From NCBI GenBank assembly GCA_018716085.1, contig DVKK01000009.1:1-42977 (forward strand): DNA of 42,977 bases, given 5' to 3'. The notes beneath the pieces were generated by a model that was given only the letters and a program-made list of their open reading frames with translations, was not told where the DNA came from and did no database searches. The position numbers and the translations under genes are program-made. Of the stretch, positions 9,521 to 19,317 are shown piece by piece. Every line of letters begins with the position of its first letter. Position 1 is the stretch's first letter. Origin of the DNA: Candidatus Ornithoclostridium excrementipullorum (GTDB lineage Bacteria > Bacillota > Clostridia > Christensenellales > UBA3700).

Positions 9521-11029
9521 ATGGCGGCTTACGTTTATCCCGAATACGAGGTGGTCCGCGACAGGACCAAGTGCATAAACTGCCGCGTGTGCGAGAGACA
9601 ATGCTCCCACGGAGTGCACGCCTATCTTGCGGGCGCGAAAACCATGACGGAAGACAGCTCCAAGTGCGTCAACTGCCACCGCTGCGTCTGTATGTGCCCC
9701 ACGCACGCGCTCAAGATCGTCAAGTCGGACGATACTTATAAGCTCAACGCAAACTGGACCTGCCGTACCGTCAACGAGATATACAGGCAGGCGGACACGG
9801 GCGGAGTGCTGCTTTCGTCGATGGGCAATCCCGCGGAATATCCGATATATTGGGACAAGATGCTCATCAATGCTTCGCAGGTGACCAATCCGCCGATCGA
9901 CCCTCTGCGCGAGCCCATGGAAACGGAATTGTGGCTCGGCGCGAGGAAAGTGAGCATAGAACGCGACGAAAAGGGTAGACTCAGAGATACTCTTCCCGTG
10001 CAGCTCAAACTCGATTTGCCGATCATGTTTTCGGCGATGAGTTACGGCTCGATAAGCTACAACGCGCACGAAAGTCTTGCGAGGGCGGCGGCGGAACTGG
10101 GGATATATTACAATACGGGCGAGGGAGGTCTGCACAGGGACTTCTACAAGTACGGCGCAAACACGATCGTCCAGGTCGCTTCGGGCAGATTCGGCGTGTT
10201 CAGGGAATATCTCGAAACGGCGGCGGCGATAGAGATCAAGATGGGACAGGGCGCCAAGCCCGGCATAGGCGGACATCTTCCCGGCGCGAAGATAACCGCC
10301 GACGTCGCCGAAACGCGTATGATCCCCGAGGGAACGGACGCGATCTCTCCCGCGCCGCATCACGACATATATTCGATAGAAGATCTGCGTCAGCTCGTCT
10401 GGTCGCTCAAAGAAGCTACGGACTACAAAAAGCCCGTGTTCGTAAAGATAGCCGCAGTACACAATATCGCGGCGATAGCCAGCGGGATCGCCCGCAGCGG
10501 AGCGGACGTGATAGCGATAGACGGTTTCAGGGGAGGTACGGGCGCGGCTCCCACAAGGATACGCGACAACGTGGGCATTCCCGTCGAACTCGCGCTCGCA
10601 CAGGTCGATCAGCGGCTGCGCGAAGAGGGGATAAGGGACAACGTCTCCGTCGTGGTCGGCGGATCCGTCAGGTCGAGCAGCGATCTGCTCAAAGCCGTCG
10701 CTTTGGGTGCGGACGCGTGCTACATCGGCACCGCGGCTCTGCTCGCACTGGGCTGTCATCTGTGCCGAAGCTGTCACGACGGCAAATGCAACTGGGGCAT
10801 AGCCACCCAAAGACCCGATCTGGTCAAAAGGCTGGATCCCGAGATCGGATACAAGAGGCTGGTCAATCTCGTGACCGCATGGAAACACGAACTCGAAGAG
10901 ATGATGGGAGGCATGGGCATCAACTCCGTAGAGGCGCTGAGAGGCAACAGGCTGATGCTGCGCGGGATAGGACTGACGGACAGAGAACTGAAAATACTCG
11001 GCATAAAGTGCGCCGGAGAATCGATTTGA
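9521..11029 (+). CDS. Glutamate synthase subunit 2: ferredoxin domain plus FMN-binding synthase domain
   Basis: A 502-residue protein. The N-terminus is a 2x[4Fe-4S] ferredoxin: Cys18, 21, 24, 28 (CINCRVCERQC) and Cys49, 52, 55, 59 (CVNCHRCVCMC). The rest is the FMN TIM-barrel that forms glutamate from 2-oxoglutarate and ammonia: FSAMSYGSIS, YNTGEGG, MGQGAKPGIGGHLPGAKIT, DGFRGGTGAAP. Cys412, 418 and 423 (spacing C-x5-C-x4-C) match the [3Fe-4S] ligands of GltS. ATG 9521 lies one base after the preceding stop. This is the archaeal-type fused form. No GltD-like NADPH/FAD subunit is encoded nearby, so electrons may come from ferredoxin or a distant reductase (inference). Confidence 0.92.
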   Translation: MAAYVYPEYEVVRDRTKCINCRVCERQCSHGVHAYLAGAKTMTEDSSKCVNCHRCVCMCPTHALKIVKSDDTYKLNANWTCRTVNEIYRQADTGGVLLSSMGNPAEYPIYWDKMLINASQVTNPPIDPLREPMETELWLGARKVSIERDEKGRLRDTLPVQLKLDLPIMFSAMSYGSISYNAHESLARAAAELGIYYNTGEGGLHRDFYKYGANTIVQVASGRFGVFREYLETAAAIEIKMGQGAKPGIGGHLPGAKITADVAETRMIPEGTDAISPAPHHDIYSIEDLRQLVWSLKEATDYKKPVFVKIAAVHNIAAIASGIARSGADVIAIDGFRGGTGAAPTRIRDNVGIPVELALAQVDQRLREEGIRDNVSVVVGGSVRSSSDLLKAVALGADACYIGTAALLALGCHLCRSCHDGKCNWGIATQRPDLVKRLDPEIGYKRLVNLVTAWKHELEEMMGGMGINSVEALRGNRLMLRGIGLTDRELKILGIKCAGESI

Positions 11030-11036
11030 GGCGGGT

Positions 11037-11759
11037 ATGAGGATAGACGCAGGAAATATGTCGTTCCGCGAACTTGCGGACGCGATAAAAAATTCTTCGG
11101 ACAAAGAGACGGTCGTAGACGGCTGCATAGGGCAGAGGTATATCGCGACGGCGCTCGGGAAAGGCAGGAAGATCGTAATATCCGGCACGCCGGGCAACGC
11201 TCTCGGCGCATATCTCGACGGCGCCGAGATAGAACTGCACGGCAACGCTCAGGAAGCGACCGGCGACACAATGAACGCGGGCGAGATAACCGTGTTCGGC
11301 AGCGCGGGCGACGCCACGGGATACGCGATGCGCGGCGGCAGGATATTCATAGAGGGAGATGTCGGTTACCGCTGCGGCATACATATGAAAGCGTACCGCG
11401 ACAACCGTCCCGCGATTGTCATAGGCGGCAGAGCGGGCAGTTTTCTCGGCGAATATCAGGCGGGAGGAACGATGATCGTGCTCGGCGACAACATAGGCGC
11501 CAAGCCCATCGTGGGTTACTTCTGCGGTACGGGCATGCACGGCGGAGAGATATATCTGCGCTGTGACAAAGTGCCCGTCAAGCTGCCTCCGCAGGTAAAA
11601 GCGGAGAGGGTGGAAACGCTGCCCGAATATGCGGGATCGTTGGTGAGGCAGTGGTGCGAGAAGTTCGGAAAAGATCCTTTGATCTACACGGGTAAAGGAT
11701 TTATCAGACTTACGCCCGACAGCGACAATCCTTACAAGAGGATGTATACCGGTAATTGA
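11037..11759 (+). CDS. Glutamate synthase subunit 3: GXGXG beta-helix domain
   Basis: A 240-residue right-handed beta-helix with the G-x-G-x-x-x-G repeat characteristic of the GltB C-terminal domain, for example GNALGAYLDGAEIELHGNA, GDTMNAGEITVFG, GDATGYAMRGGRIFIEGDVG and GSFLGEYQAGGTMIVLG. In the single-chain enzyme this domain spaces and braces the amidotransferase and synthase domains around the ammonia tunnel. It starts 7 bases after subunit 2 and is the last gene of the operon, followed by a terminator. Confidence in family is high; its partners are inferred from adjacency. Confidence 0.92.
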   Translation: MRIDAGNMSFRELADAIKNSSDKETVVDGCIGQRYIATALGKGRKIVISGTPGNALGAYLDGAEIELHGNAQEATGDTMNAGEITVFGSAGDATGYAMRGGRIFIEGDVGYRCGIHMKAYRDNRPAIVIGGRAGSFLGEYQAGGTMIVLGDNIGAKPIVGYFCGTGMHGGEIYLRCDKVPVKLPPQVKAERVETLPEYAGSLVRQWCEKFGKDPLIYTGKGFIRLTPDSDNPYKRMYTGN

Positions 11760-11762
11760 CAG

Positions 11763-11793
11763 AGCGGCGGCGCGAACGTAAGCGCCGCTTTTC
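11763..11793 (+). terminator. Terminator of the glnN-glutamate synthase operon
   Basis: AGCGGCG (11763-11769) pairs with CGCCGCT (11783-11789), 13-base loop, then TTTT (11789-11792). It lies 4 bases past the stop of the GXGXG gene and just before the next promoter. Confidence 0.75.
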
Positions 11794-11807
11794 AGTATGC
11801 GCGCTCT

Positions 11808-11836
11808 TTGACACGGAGCGCGTAATGTATTATAAT
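11808..11836 (+). promoter_or_regulatory. Consensus sigma-A promoter of the type I glutamine synthetase-ANTAR unit
   Basis: TTGACA (11808-11813), 17-base spacer, TATAAT (11831-11836), both perfect. The leader to ATG 11876 is about 33 bases and carries only a short CCGCC/GGCGG inverted repeat; it has no terminator, so this unit does not appear to be under the leader control seen for glnN and pyrG. Confidence 0.92.
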
Positions 11837-11875
11837 CAAAACGTAAAAACCGCCGAGGCGGAAAAGAGGTGCGCA

Positions 11876-13096
11876 ATGGGATTCACTCAGCAGGACGTTT
11901 CCGAATTCGTCAGAGAGAACGACGTCAGATTCATAAGGCTCGCTTTCTGCGATCTGTTCGGAGAACTTAAAAATATCTCGATACTTCCCGATCAGTTGGA
12001 GAAGGCATTCAAATACGGTATCGCGTTCGACGCGTCGGCAGTGAGAGGATTTCTCGGCGTGGACAGGTCCGATCTGTTTCTTCGCCCAGATCCTTCGACC
12101 ATGAGCGTCGTTCCGTGGCGGTCGATGGGCGGGGTCGTCATAAGGATGATCTGCGACATATATTATCCCGACGGAAAGCCTTTCGAGGGGTCGGGCAGAT
12201 ACGTGTTGGACAGGATCAAGAGGCGCGCCGCGGGCATGGGATATTCGTGCAACATCGGCGCCGAGTGCGAATTCTATCTCTTCCGTGAGGAGGAGGGGAA
12301 AATGGTCCCGCTCGACGACGGCGGCTATTTCGACGTGTTCCCCAAGGACAGAGGAGAGAACGTCCGCCGCGAGATATGCGTCACGCTCGAGCAGATGGGA
12401 CTAAGACCGGAAAGGTCGCACCACGAACACGGTCCGGGGCAGAACGAGGTCGATTTCCGTTACGACGGCGTGATGGAGACCGCGGACAACATCGTCACGT
12501 TCAGGTGGGTGGTCGCTTCCGTCGCGCGAAACAACGGACTCACGGCTTCTTTCGAACCCAAGCCCGTGCCGGGAGAGAGCGGAAACGGACTTCACGTCAA
12601 TATATCTCTGATCAAGGACGGGGTCAACATATTCGACGGCGACGGAGCCATGCGCAGGGACGCGAGGTCGTTCATCGCGGGCATACTCAACAGGATATCC
12701 GAGATATGCGCTTTTACCAATCCGAAGGAGGCTTCTTACGCCCGTCTGGGAGCTTTCGAGGCGCCGCGTTTTGCGACCTGGTCGAGAGGGAACCGCAGTC
12801 AGTTGATTCGCGTGCCGTACGCCTACGGCGACAGCAAGAGGATAGAAGTGCGCAACCCCGACTGCGTGGTCAACCCGTATCTGGTTTTCGCACTGTTGCT
12901 CAACGCGGGACTCGAAGGGATAGAGAACGGCGAAGAACTGCCCGACGAGTGCGACGAGAACGCCTATCTCGCGCAAGAGGGGAAATATCCCATGCTTCCC
13001 GCCACGCTTTCCGAGGCGAAAGCGCTCGCGGCAAAAAGCGCGTTCGTAGCGGAAACTCTCGGCAAAAAAGCCGCGGAGAGCTTTTTGGAAGGCTGA
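11876..13096 (+). CDS. glnA: Glutamine synthetase type I-like protein lacking the usual C-terminal tail
   Basis: A 406-residue GSI-family protein. Active-site elements are present: GAECEFYLF (metal Glu pair), the HHEHGPGQNEVDFRY block, PKPVPGESGNGLHVNISL (ATP/His loop), and SRGNRSQLIRVP with KRIEVRNPDC (phosphate-binding Arg). Bacterial GSI is about 440 residues; this one stops shortly after the VAETLGKKAAESFLEG helix and lacks the E...Y..V..WE...Y tail. The adenylylation region is also not obvious. ATG 11876 is chosen because the longer frame reads back through the promoter. It has an AGAGGT ribosome site and its family motifs begin right after it. It is followed 2 bases later by the ANTAR gene. 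It could be a working second synthetase or a sensor partner for the ANTAR protein; the sequence does not decide. Confidence 0.82.
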   Translation: MGFTQQDVSEFVRENDVRFIRLAFCDLFGELKNISILPDQLEKAFKYGIAFDASAVRGFLGVDRSDLFLRPDPSTMSVVPWRSMGGVVIRMICDIYYPDGKPFEGSGRYVLDRIKRRAAGMGYSCNIGAECEFYLFREEEGKMVPLDDGGYFDVFPKDRGENVRREICVTLEQMGLRPERSHHEHGPGQNEVDFRYDGVMETADNIVTFRWVVASVARNNGLTASFEPKPVPGESGNGLHVNISLIKDGVNIFDGDGAMRRDARSFIAGILNRISEICAFTNPKEASYARLGAFEAPRFATWSRGNRSQLIRVPYAYGDSKRIEVRNPDCVVNPYLVFALLLNAGLEGIENGEELPDECDENAYLAQEGKYPMLPATLSEAKALAAKSAFVAETLGKKAAESFLEG

Positions 13097-13098
13097 CC

Positions 13099-13665
13099 GT
13101 GAACAGGGCGCTCGTCGTGTCTTCGACCGAATTCAAAACGTCGGCGTTGTTCGGACCCGAAAGCGGTCTGTTCGCCGACGCGGTCGTATGCCGTCGGGCG
13201 GACGAGGCGAGGAGAATGATGTCGTCGGACTCGTTTTCGCTCATAGTGGTCAACGCGCCTCTCGAGGACGAGTTGGGCACCGATCTCGCTTGCGACGCGG
13301 CGGAGAGGACGAGCGCGGGGATATTGCTGTTTGTCAAGGCGCAGCTTTACGAAGTCACGGCTGCCAAGGCGGAAGGCGCGGGCGTGATCGTCGTGAGCAA
13401 GCCGTGTCAGATATCGTATGCGCGGCAGTGCGTCAGGATCGCGGCGGCGACGGCGGCGCGTATGCGGAACATGAAACGCACCGTTGCGAATCTGCAAAAC
13501 AAGGTCGCGGAGATAAAGACCGTGGACAGGGCAAAATTGGTGCTCATGCAATATCTGGGATTTTCGGAAGAAGCCGCGCACAAATATATCGAAAAAGAAG
13601 CGATGAACTCGCGCAAGAGTCGCTTCGAAGTGGCGTCGGAGATACTGCGCACTTACGAAAATTGA
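13099..13665 (+). CDS. ANTAR-domain RNA-binding antiterminator with degenerate receiver
   Basis: A 188-residue protein from GTG 13099, with a GGAAGG ribosome site inside the end of the preceding gene. Residues 1-115 have a CheY-like pattern, but the acidic pocket is gone (ALVVSST where DD is expected) and Asn52 (LIVVNAP) replaces the phospho-acceptor Asp; Lys101 in VSKP is kept. Residues 115-140 form a coiled helix. Residues 134-184 are an ANTAR domain (KTVDRAKLVLMQYLGFSEEA, then the AMNSRKSRFEVASEIL helix). ANTAR proteins bind hairpins with AxxGxx hexaloops and stop terminator formation. Two such hairpins lie upstream of glnN and pyrG in this window. With no phosphorylation site, the input is probably a protein or ligand; the glutamine synthetase encoded just upstream is the obvious candidate (inference). 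Confidence 0.9.
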   Translation: MNRALVVSSTEFKTSALFGPESGLFADAVVCRRADEARRMMSSDSFSLIVVNAPLEDELGTDLACDAAERTSAGILLFVKAQLYEVTAAKAEGAGVIVVSKPCQISYARQCVRIAAATAARMRNMKRTVANLQNKVAEIKTVDRAKLVLMQYLGFSEEAAHKYIEKEAMNSRKSRFEVASEILRTYEN

Positions 13666-13696
13666 AAGATAGGTTCGAAAAAGTGCGTTTTGCCGA

Positions 13697-13725
13697 TTGA
13701 CAAATCGGCGGCGGAGTATTATCAT
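13697..13725 (+). promoter_or_regulatory. Sigma-A promoter of pyrG
   Basis: TTGACA (13697-13702), 17-base spacer, TATCAT (13720-13725). The start is expected near 13732, leaving a leader of about 95 bases before ATG 13826. Confidence 0.88.
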
Positions 13726-13735
13726 ATAGCTATAA

Positions 13736-15436
<1,701 letters not shown>

Positions 15437-15448
15437 CCGGAGCGATAT

Positions 15449-15512
15449 TTCGTATGAAGGTTTTCGGCAAAGGGCTTTTGCCCGACCGCCGCGAGAGCGG
15501 CGCAGGTTTCCG
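15449..15512 (+). other. Two stable hairpins between pyrG and asnB
   Basis: In the 87-base gap, GGCAAA pairs with TTTGCC around GGGCT, followed at once by GCCGC / GCGGC around a GAGA tetraloop. Neither has a U-tract, so they are not terminators. They may stabilise the asnB part of the mRNA or hold a regulatory site. The loops do not fit the ANTAR hexaloop rule. Confidence 0.4.
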
Positions 15513-15523
15513 CAGGAGGACGT

Positions 15524-17104
15524 ATGTGTTCGATAATGTGCTGTACGACCAAGGACGTCGACAGAGAAGAATTGATAAAAGTGTTTGACAAGACCGTTTC
15601 CCGAGGCCCCGACATGAGCAGGATAGAGGAAACGGCGACCGGCTGGATGTGTTTTCACCGTCTTGCCATAATGGGATTGACCGACAGCGGTATGCAGCCG
15701 TTTTCGTTCGGCGGCAGCAAGCTCGTCTGCAACGGCGAGATCTACGGATTCAGGAAGCTTAAGAAACATCTCGAAGAAAAGGGCTATACTTTCGAGTCGG
15801 ACAGCGACTGCGAGATATTGCTCCCGCTGTATTCCGAGTACGGCGTCGGGATGTTCCCGTTGCTGGACGCCGAATTCGCGTTGGTCCTTTACGACGCGGA
15901 CGCGGACGACTACGTCGCCGCGCGCGATCCGATAGGTATAAGGCCGTTGTATTACGGTTACGTAAACGGATCGATCGTTTTTGCGAGCGAACCGAAAAAC
16001 CTCGTAGGTTTCGTAAACGGCGAGATAAAGCCGTTCCCTCCGGGGCACTATTACGCAAAGGGTGCGTTTGTCCGTTATTGCGACATGACCGCGGTGGAAA
16101 ACGTTGTGTCCGGGCCGCTCGACGCGGTATGCGCGGGCATCCGCGAAAGACTGGTCGCGGGGGTGGAGAAAAGGCTCGACAGCGACGCTCCGCTCGGATT
16201 TCTTTTGTCGGGAGGACTGGACAGCTCGCTCGTCTGCGCGATAGGCAGCCGTATGATGCCCGGCAGGATACGGACTTTCGCGATAGGTATGGACGTGGAC
16301 GCGATAGACCTCAAATATGCAAGACAGGTCGCCGATTACATCGGCTCCGAACATACCGAGGTCATTATCGACCGCGACAAGGTGATAGCCGCTCTCGAAG
16401 AGGTGATAGCCGCGCTGGGCACGTTCGACATCACCACTGTGAGGGCTTCGATGGGTATGTATCTGCTGTGCAAGGAGATACGCCGTACGACGGACGTGAG
16501 AGTGCTTCTCACCGGCGAGATATCGGACGAACTGTTCGGCTACAAATATACGGACTTTGCTCCCGACGCAGCGGCTTTCCAGGCGGAAGCGGAGAAGAGG
16601 GTGTCCGAATTGCATATGTACGACGTGCTGCGCGCGGACAGGTGTATCTCCGTCAACTCGATGGAGGCTCGCGTTCCGTTCGGAGATCTTGAATTCGTCA
16701 AATACGTTATGAGCGTCGATCCCGAACTCAAACTCAACCGCTACGGCACGGGTAAGTACCTGCTGAGAAAGGCGTTCGAGGGGGATTGGCTCCCGCAAAA
16801 CATACTGTACCGCGAAAAGGCGGCGTTTTCCGACGCGGTCGGGCATTCCATGGTGGACGATCTCAAAGCGTACGCCGAGGAAGTCTACGGCGACGATTGG
16901 CGCGAAAAGGCGGAAAAGTACGCCTACCATGCAAAGCCGTTCACGAAAGAGAGCCTGCTCTACCGCGAGATATTCGAGAAATACTACCCGGGGCAGGCGC
17001 GTATGGTCGCGGATTTCTGGATGCCCAACAAAAACTGGCAGGGCTGCGACGTGGACGATCCGAGCGCGAGGGTGCTCTCCAACTACGGCAAGAGCGGACA
17101 GTAA
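15524..17104 (+). CDS. asnB: Asparagine synthetase, glutamine-hydrolysing (AsnB type)
   Basis: A 526-residue two-domain enzyme. Residue 2 is the Ntn nucleophile Cys (MCSIMC), followed by the class II amidotransferase elements SRGPD, HRLAIMG, NGEIYG and SDSDCEILL. The synthetase domain has the ATP pyrophosphatase PP-loop SGGLDSS at 229-235, then LLTGEISDELFGYKY and SMEARVPF. It forms asparagine from aspartate, glutamine and ATP. Length is close to that of E. coli AsnB, unlike the longer Bacillus spore type. ATG follows a strong AGGAGG. It is the last gene of the pyrG transcript and ends at a terminator. Together with pyrG it places two glutamine-consuming enzymes under the candidate ANTAR leader. 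Confidence 0.95.
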   Translation: MCSIMCCTTKDVDREELIKVFDKTVSRGPDMSRIEETATGWMCFHRLAIMGLTDSGMQPFSFGGSKLVCNGEIYGFRKLKKHLEEKGYTFESDSDCEILLPLYSEYGVGMFPLLDAEFALVLYDADADDYVAARDPIGIRPLYYGYVNGSIVFASEPKNLVGFVNGEIKPFPPGHYYAKGAFVRYCDMTAVENVVSGPLDAVCAGIRERLVAGVEKRLDSDAPLGFLLSGGLDSSLVCAIGSRMMPGRIRTFAIGMDVDAIDLKYARQVADYIGSEHTEVIIDRDKVIAALEEVIAALGTFDITTVRASMGMYLLCKEIRRTTDVRVLLTGEISDELFGYKYTDFAPDAAAFQAEAEKRVSELHMYDVLRADRCISVNSMEARVPFGDLEFVKYVMSVDPELKLNRYGTGKYLLRKAFEGDWLPQNILYREKAAFSDAVGHSMVDDLKAYAEEVYGDDWREKAEKYAYHAKPFTKESLLYREIFEKYYPGQARMVADFWMPNKNWQGCDVDDPSARVLSNYGKSGQ

Positions 17105-17119
17105 TTATAATCAGGTATG

Positions 17120-17210
17120 ACCTTTCCGCGCCGTCCCGAAAGGGAAGGTCCCGGGCGCGAGAAGGAATAATACATCGGGCGCGGCATCTCTCCTAGCCGC
17201 GCCTTTTTTT
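17120..17210 (+). terminator. Terminator region after asnB
   Basis: The terminator proper is GGCGCGGC (17178-17185) with GCCGCGCC (17196-17203), 10-base loop, then T7 (17204-17210). A separate upstream hairpin (GACCTTTCC with GGGAAGGTC, about 17120-17151) may protect the mRNA 3' end. Confidence 0.88.
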
Positions 17211-17230
17211 CGCAAATATCCGAAAGCGTA

Positions 17231-17259
17231 TTTACAACGACGATTTTATATGTTATGAT
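17231..17259 (+). promoter_or_regulatory. Sigma-A promoter of the lipoprotein pair
   Basis: TTTACA (17231-17236), 17-base spacer, TATGAT (17254-17259); GGAGGGA follows just before ATG 17280. Confidence 0.75.
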
Positions 17260-17279
17260 TATATCGCAAGGGAGGGAAT

Positions 17280-17879
17280 ATGAGAAGAATACCTGTTTTT
17301 ATCTCGGTTTGTATTCTGGCGGCGATATGTATCACCGTCGCCGCGTGCGTTCCGCTCACCATCGTAGCCGAAAGGAACAGGGACGACGTCGTGCGGGAAG
17401 TGACTTCTATGGGATACGATGAGATCCTTTTTATAGGAGGGGGAGAACGTATGTCGGGAAGTCAGCTCATGCGATCGTCCGGAGAAGAGGGCGTGTGGCA
17501 CGTGCTTGCGGTAAAAGACGGCGAGAAGCGTTTTGTCCTGGTCCCGCTGTCGGAAGACTATCCGCCGTATGAGGCGCCGTGGCCGTTTTTGAAAACTTTC
17601 GACGAGATGACGGCGCTGCTCAACGCGGGAGCGGGAGAGGAAATATACAAAGAAGAGGATATCGGGAATATCAGGATAGAGGATCTCGAACCGAATATCC
17701 CGCAGGCTCCGGGCGGCAACGACTCCGCGCTCGCGCTTGTCGTAAAGGATCGGCGGATAGTGCAGTCGGGCGGAACGCTGTATTTCTTCCGCGAAGACGC
17801 CGACGCGGAAAGCGGGTTCGTTCCGGAATTTACGGAAAGCGAAGCGCAGGCGGCCCTCGGGGAGGCGGATCATGAATAG
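17280..17879 (+). CDS. Small lipoprotein, paralogue of the next gene
   Basis: A 199-residue predicted lipoprotein: hydrophobic signal peptide with lipobox VAAC, Cys23. The mature part has two landmarks shared with the next protein: DEILFIGGG near residue 46, and a WPFLKTFDEMTALLNAGAGEEIY block, followed near the end by GTLYFFRED. No catalytic motif, no repeats, no further membrane segment. I do not recognise a named family. The strong ribosome site (GGAGGGA) and consensus-like promoter show it is a real gene. It overlaps the next gene by 8 bases, so the two are translated together and may act as a pair at the cell surface. Confidence 0.75.
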   Translation: MRRIPVFISVCILAAICITVAACVPLTIVAERNRDDVVREVTSMGYDEILFIGGGERMSGSQLMRSSGEEGVWHVLAVKDGEKRFVLVPLSEDYPPYEAPWPFLKTFDEMTALLNAGAGEEIYKEEDIGNIRIEDLEPNIPQAPGGNDSALALVVKDRRIVQSGGTLYFFREDADAESGFVPEFTESEAQAALGEADHE

Positions 17880-18420
17880 GAGAGAGGTAAGACCGTTGAA
17901 AATTGCCGCCGCGATTGCGTTGGCGGCGGTGCTTGCGGCACTGTTCGCGGGCTGCACGTACCGCAGAGAGGGGGAGGCTCTCGACAACTACGTTTTCGAA
18001 AATCTCGGCTGCGACGAGATCGTTTTTACGGACGAGGGGGCTGCCAACGGCCCTTACGCAGTAGAGGGATCGACGCCCAATTTCGTGCTTGCCCGTAAGG
18101 ACGGCGAGGACGTGTTCTGGATCGTGCCCGACAACGTGAACTACGAGGCGTCCGAGTCGGAATGGCCGTTTGACAGACCGTTCGACGAAATATTCGCATT
18201 GCTGAACAAGGGCGTGGGAAAAGATGTCTACGCTCCCGAGTGGAACAGGTGGGTGGACCTCGACGAGAGCAACTACTATCTTGCGCAGGAGGCGGATATC
18301 GTCTGCGATACGGGATTTGCTTTACGGTTTTTCAACTACGCGATAACCCAGGCGGACGGAGAACTGTATTTTTTCAGATGCGATAAACTCATATTCCGAG
18401 AGAGCGATATAAGCGAATGA
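17872..18420 (+). CDS. Small lipoprotein, tandem paralogue of the preceding gene
   Basis: A 182-residue predicted lipoprotein with lipobox LFAGC (Cys28). It shares with the upstream protein the order DEIVF..., FWIVPDNVNYE, WPFDRPFDEIFALLNKGVGKDVY and GELYFFRCD, so the two arose by duplication and have since diverged, probably to well under half identity by eye. It carries extra Cys residues in the mature part (GCDEIVF, DIVCDTG, FRCDK) that the first copy lacks. No enzymatic motif. Function unknown; the conserved core suggests a small extracytoplasmic domain that binds something shared. Confidence 0.75.
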   Translation: MNRREVRPLKIAAAIALAAVLAALFAGCTYRREGEALDNYVFENLGCDEIVFTDEGAANGPYAVEGSTPNFVLARKDGEDVFWIVPDNVNYEASESEWPFDRPFDEIFALLNKGVGKDVYAPEWNRWVDLDESNYYLAQEADIVCDTGFALRFFNYAITQADGELYFFRCDKLIFRESDISE

Positions 18421-18583
18421 CGCCGAGAACGGACTTTGCGTTCTGAGAGGAGAAACGCAAAAGGCGTACGGCGGCGGCCTGCGCGGTATGTCGGGAAAGA
18501 GCCGTCGTAAAGAAGATAATTTTATAGACAGGGGAAAGCATATAAAAATCCGCGCGCAGCGCATCCTATATCCTATGGGAAGA

Positions 18584-19273
18584 ATGAAAGCGCGCGCATA
18601 TCTGATAGTCGCGGCGGCATTGGCTGCCGCGGTACTGTTGTTCGGCTGGACGAAAACGTCGGCGGAAACTACGGAGAGAGAACTGCTGTCCCGAACGGTT
18701 GCGACGGTGGACGGCGAAGAAGTCGACGTTTATCTGTACGGGACGAGGGCTGTGGCGGGAGGCTATGCGTTCTGCGATTTTACGCTCGAATACGGTTCGG
18801 TATCCGTGCCGATAGAGGGCTGCGGCTACGGCGCTACGGTATCGGCGTTCGATTTTCTGGGCGACGGAAACGAACAGATCTTTTTCGCCGCGTCGACCGG
18901 CGGCAGCGGCGGATACGGCTATTATTATGTTTTCGGACTCGGAAAGGACGGAGTGACGACGCTGTTCGATCACAACGATTTCGTCAACGAATACAGCGCG
19001 CAAAGAGAATGCGACGGAGGCGTGGCTATATTCCGCGAAGGCGAAAAGGTCCTGACGTTCGAGCCCCGCACGGAGGGGGAAAAGCTCAACGAGCCCGAAG
19101 TCGGAGGCGTAAACTTTGTCGAGCCCTCTTATTTTTATCCCGAAAACCGCTATCGGCTCGACGTGTGGCAGAAAGTGACCGATTCCGCGGCGTACGACGT
19201 CGTGGGGCATATCGTCACATTGATCGATCTTGCGGGAGAGAGCGGAGAGTTTACGGCGGTCTCTTTTCGATAG
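18584..19273 (+). CDS. Secreted or membrane-anchored FG-GAP/VCBS-like protein
   Basis: The frame is open from 18488, but the signal-peptide-like region (KARAYLIVAAALAAAVLLFGW) begins at the Met at 18584; 18575 and 18488 are alternative starts. No start has a convincing ribosome site, so the 5' end is uncertain. The mature part has FDFLGDGNEQIFFAASTGGSG, typical of the calcium-loop motif in FG-GAP/VCBS-like repeats found in many Clostridia envelope proteins, followed by GYYYVFGLGKDG. The rest has no recognised motif. The gap before it (18421-18583) carries competing inverted repeats (AGAACG/CGTTCT and TTTGCGTT/AACGCAAA) without a U-tract. It faces a convergent gene and no clear terminator separates them. 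Confidence 0.65.
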   Translation: MKARAYLIVAAALAAAVLLFGWTKTSAETTERELLSRTVATVDGEEVDVYLYGTRAVAGGYAFCDFTLEYGSVSVPIEGCGYGATVSAFDFLGDGNEQIFFAASTGGSGGYGYYYVFGLGKDGVTTLFDHNDFVNEYSAQRECDGGVAIFREGEKVLTFEPRTEGEKLNEPEVGGVNFVEPSYFYPENRYRLDVWQKVTDSAAYDVVGHIVTLIDLAGESGEFTAVSFR

Positions 19274-19317
19274 TATCCGTCGGGTATCTATTTCGCGTAC
19301 GCACGCTTTGACGACAG

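Noticed and set aside
11843..11875. Possible ANTAR element in the leader of the type I glutamine synthetase
   Set aside because: Only CCGCC/GGCGG with a 2-4 base loop is present; there is no hexaloop and no terminator.
15449..15512. Third ANTAR element between pyrG and asnB
   Set aside because: The hairpins have loops of five and four bases and no terminator overlaps them.
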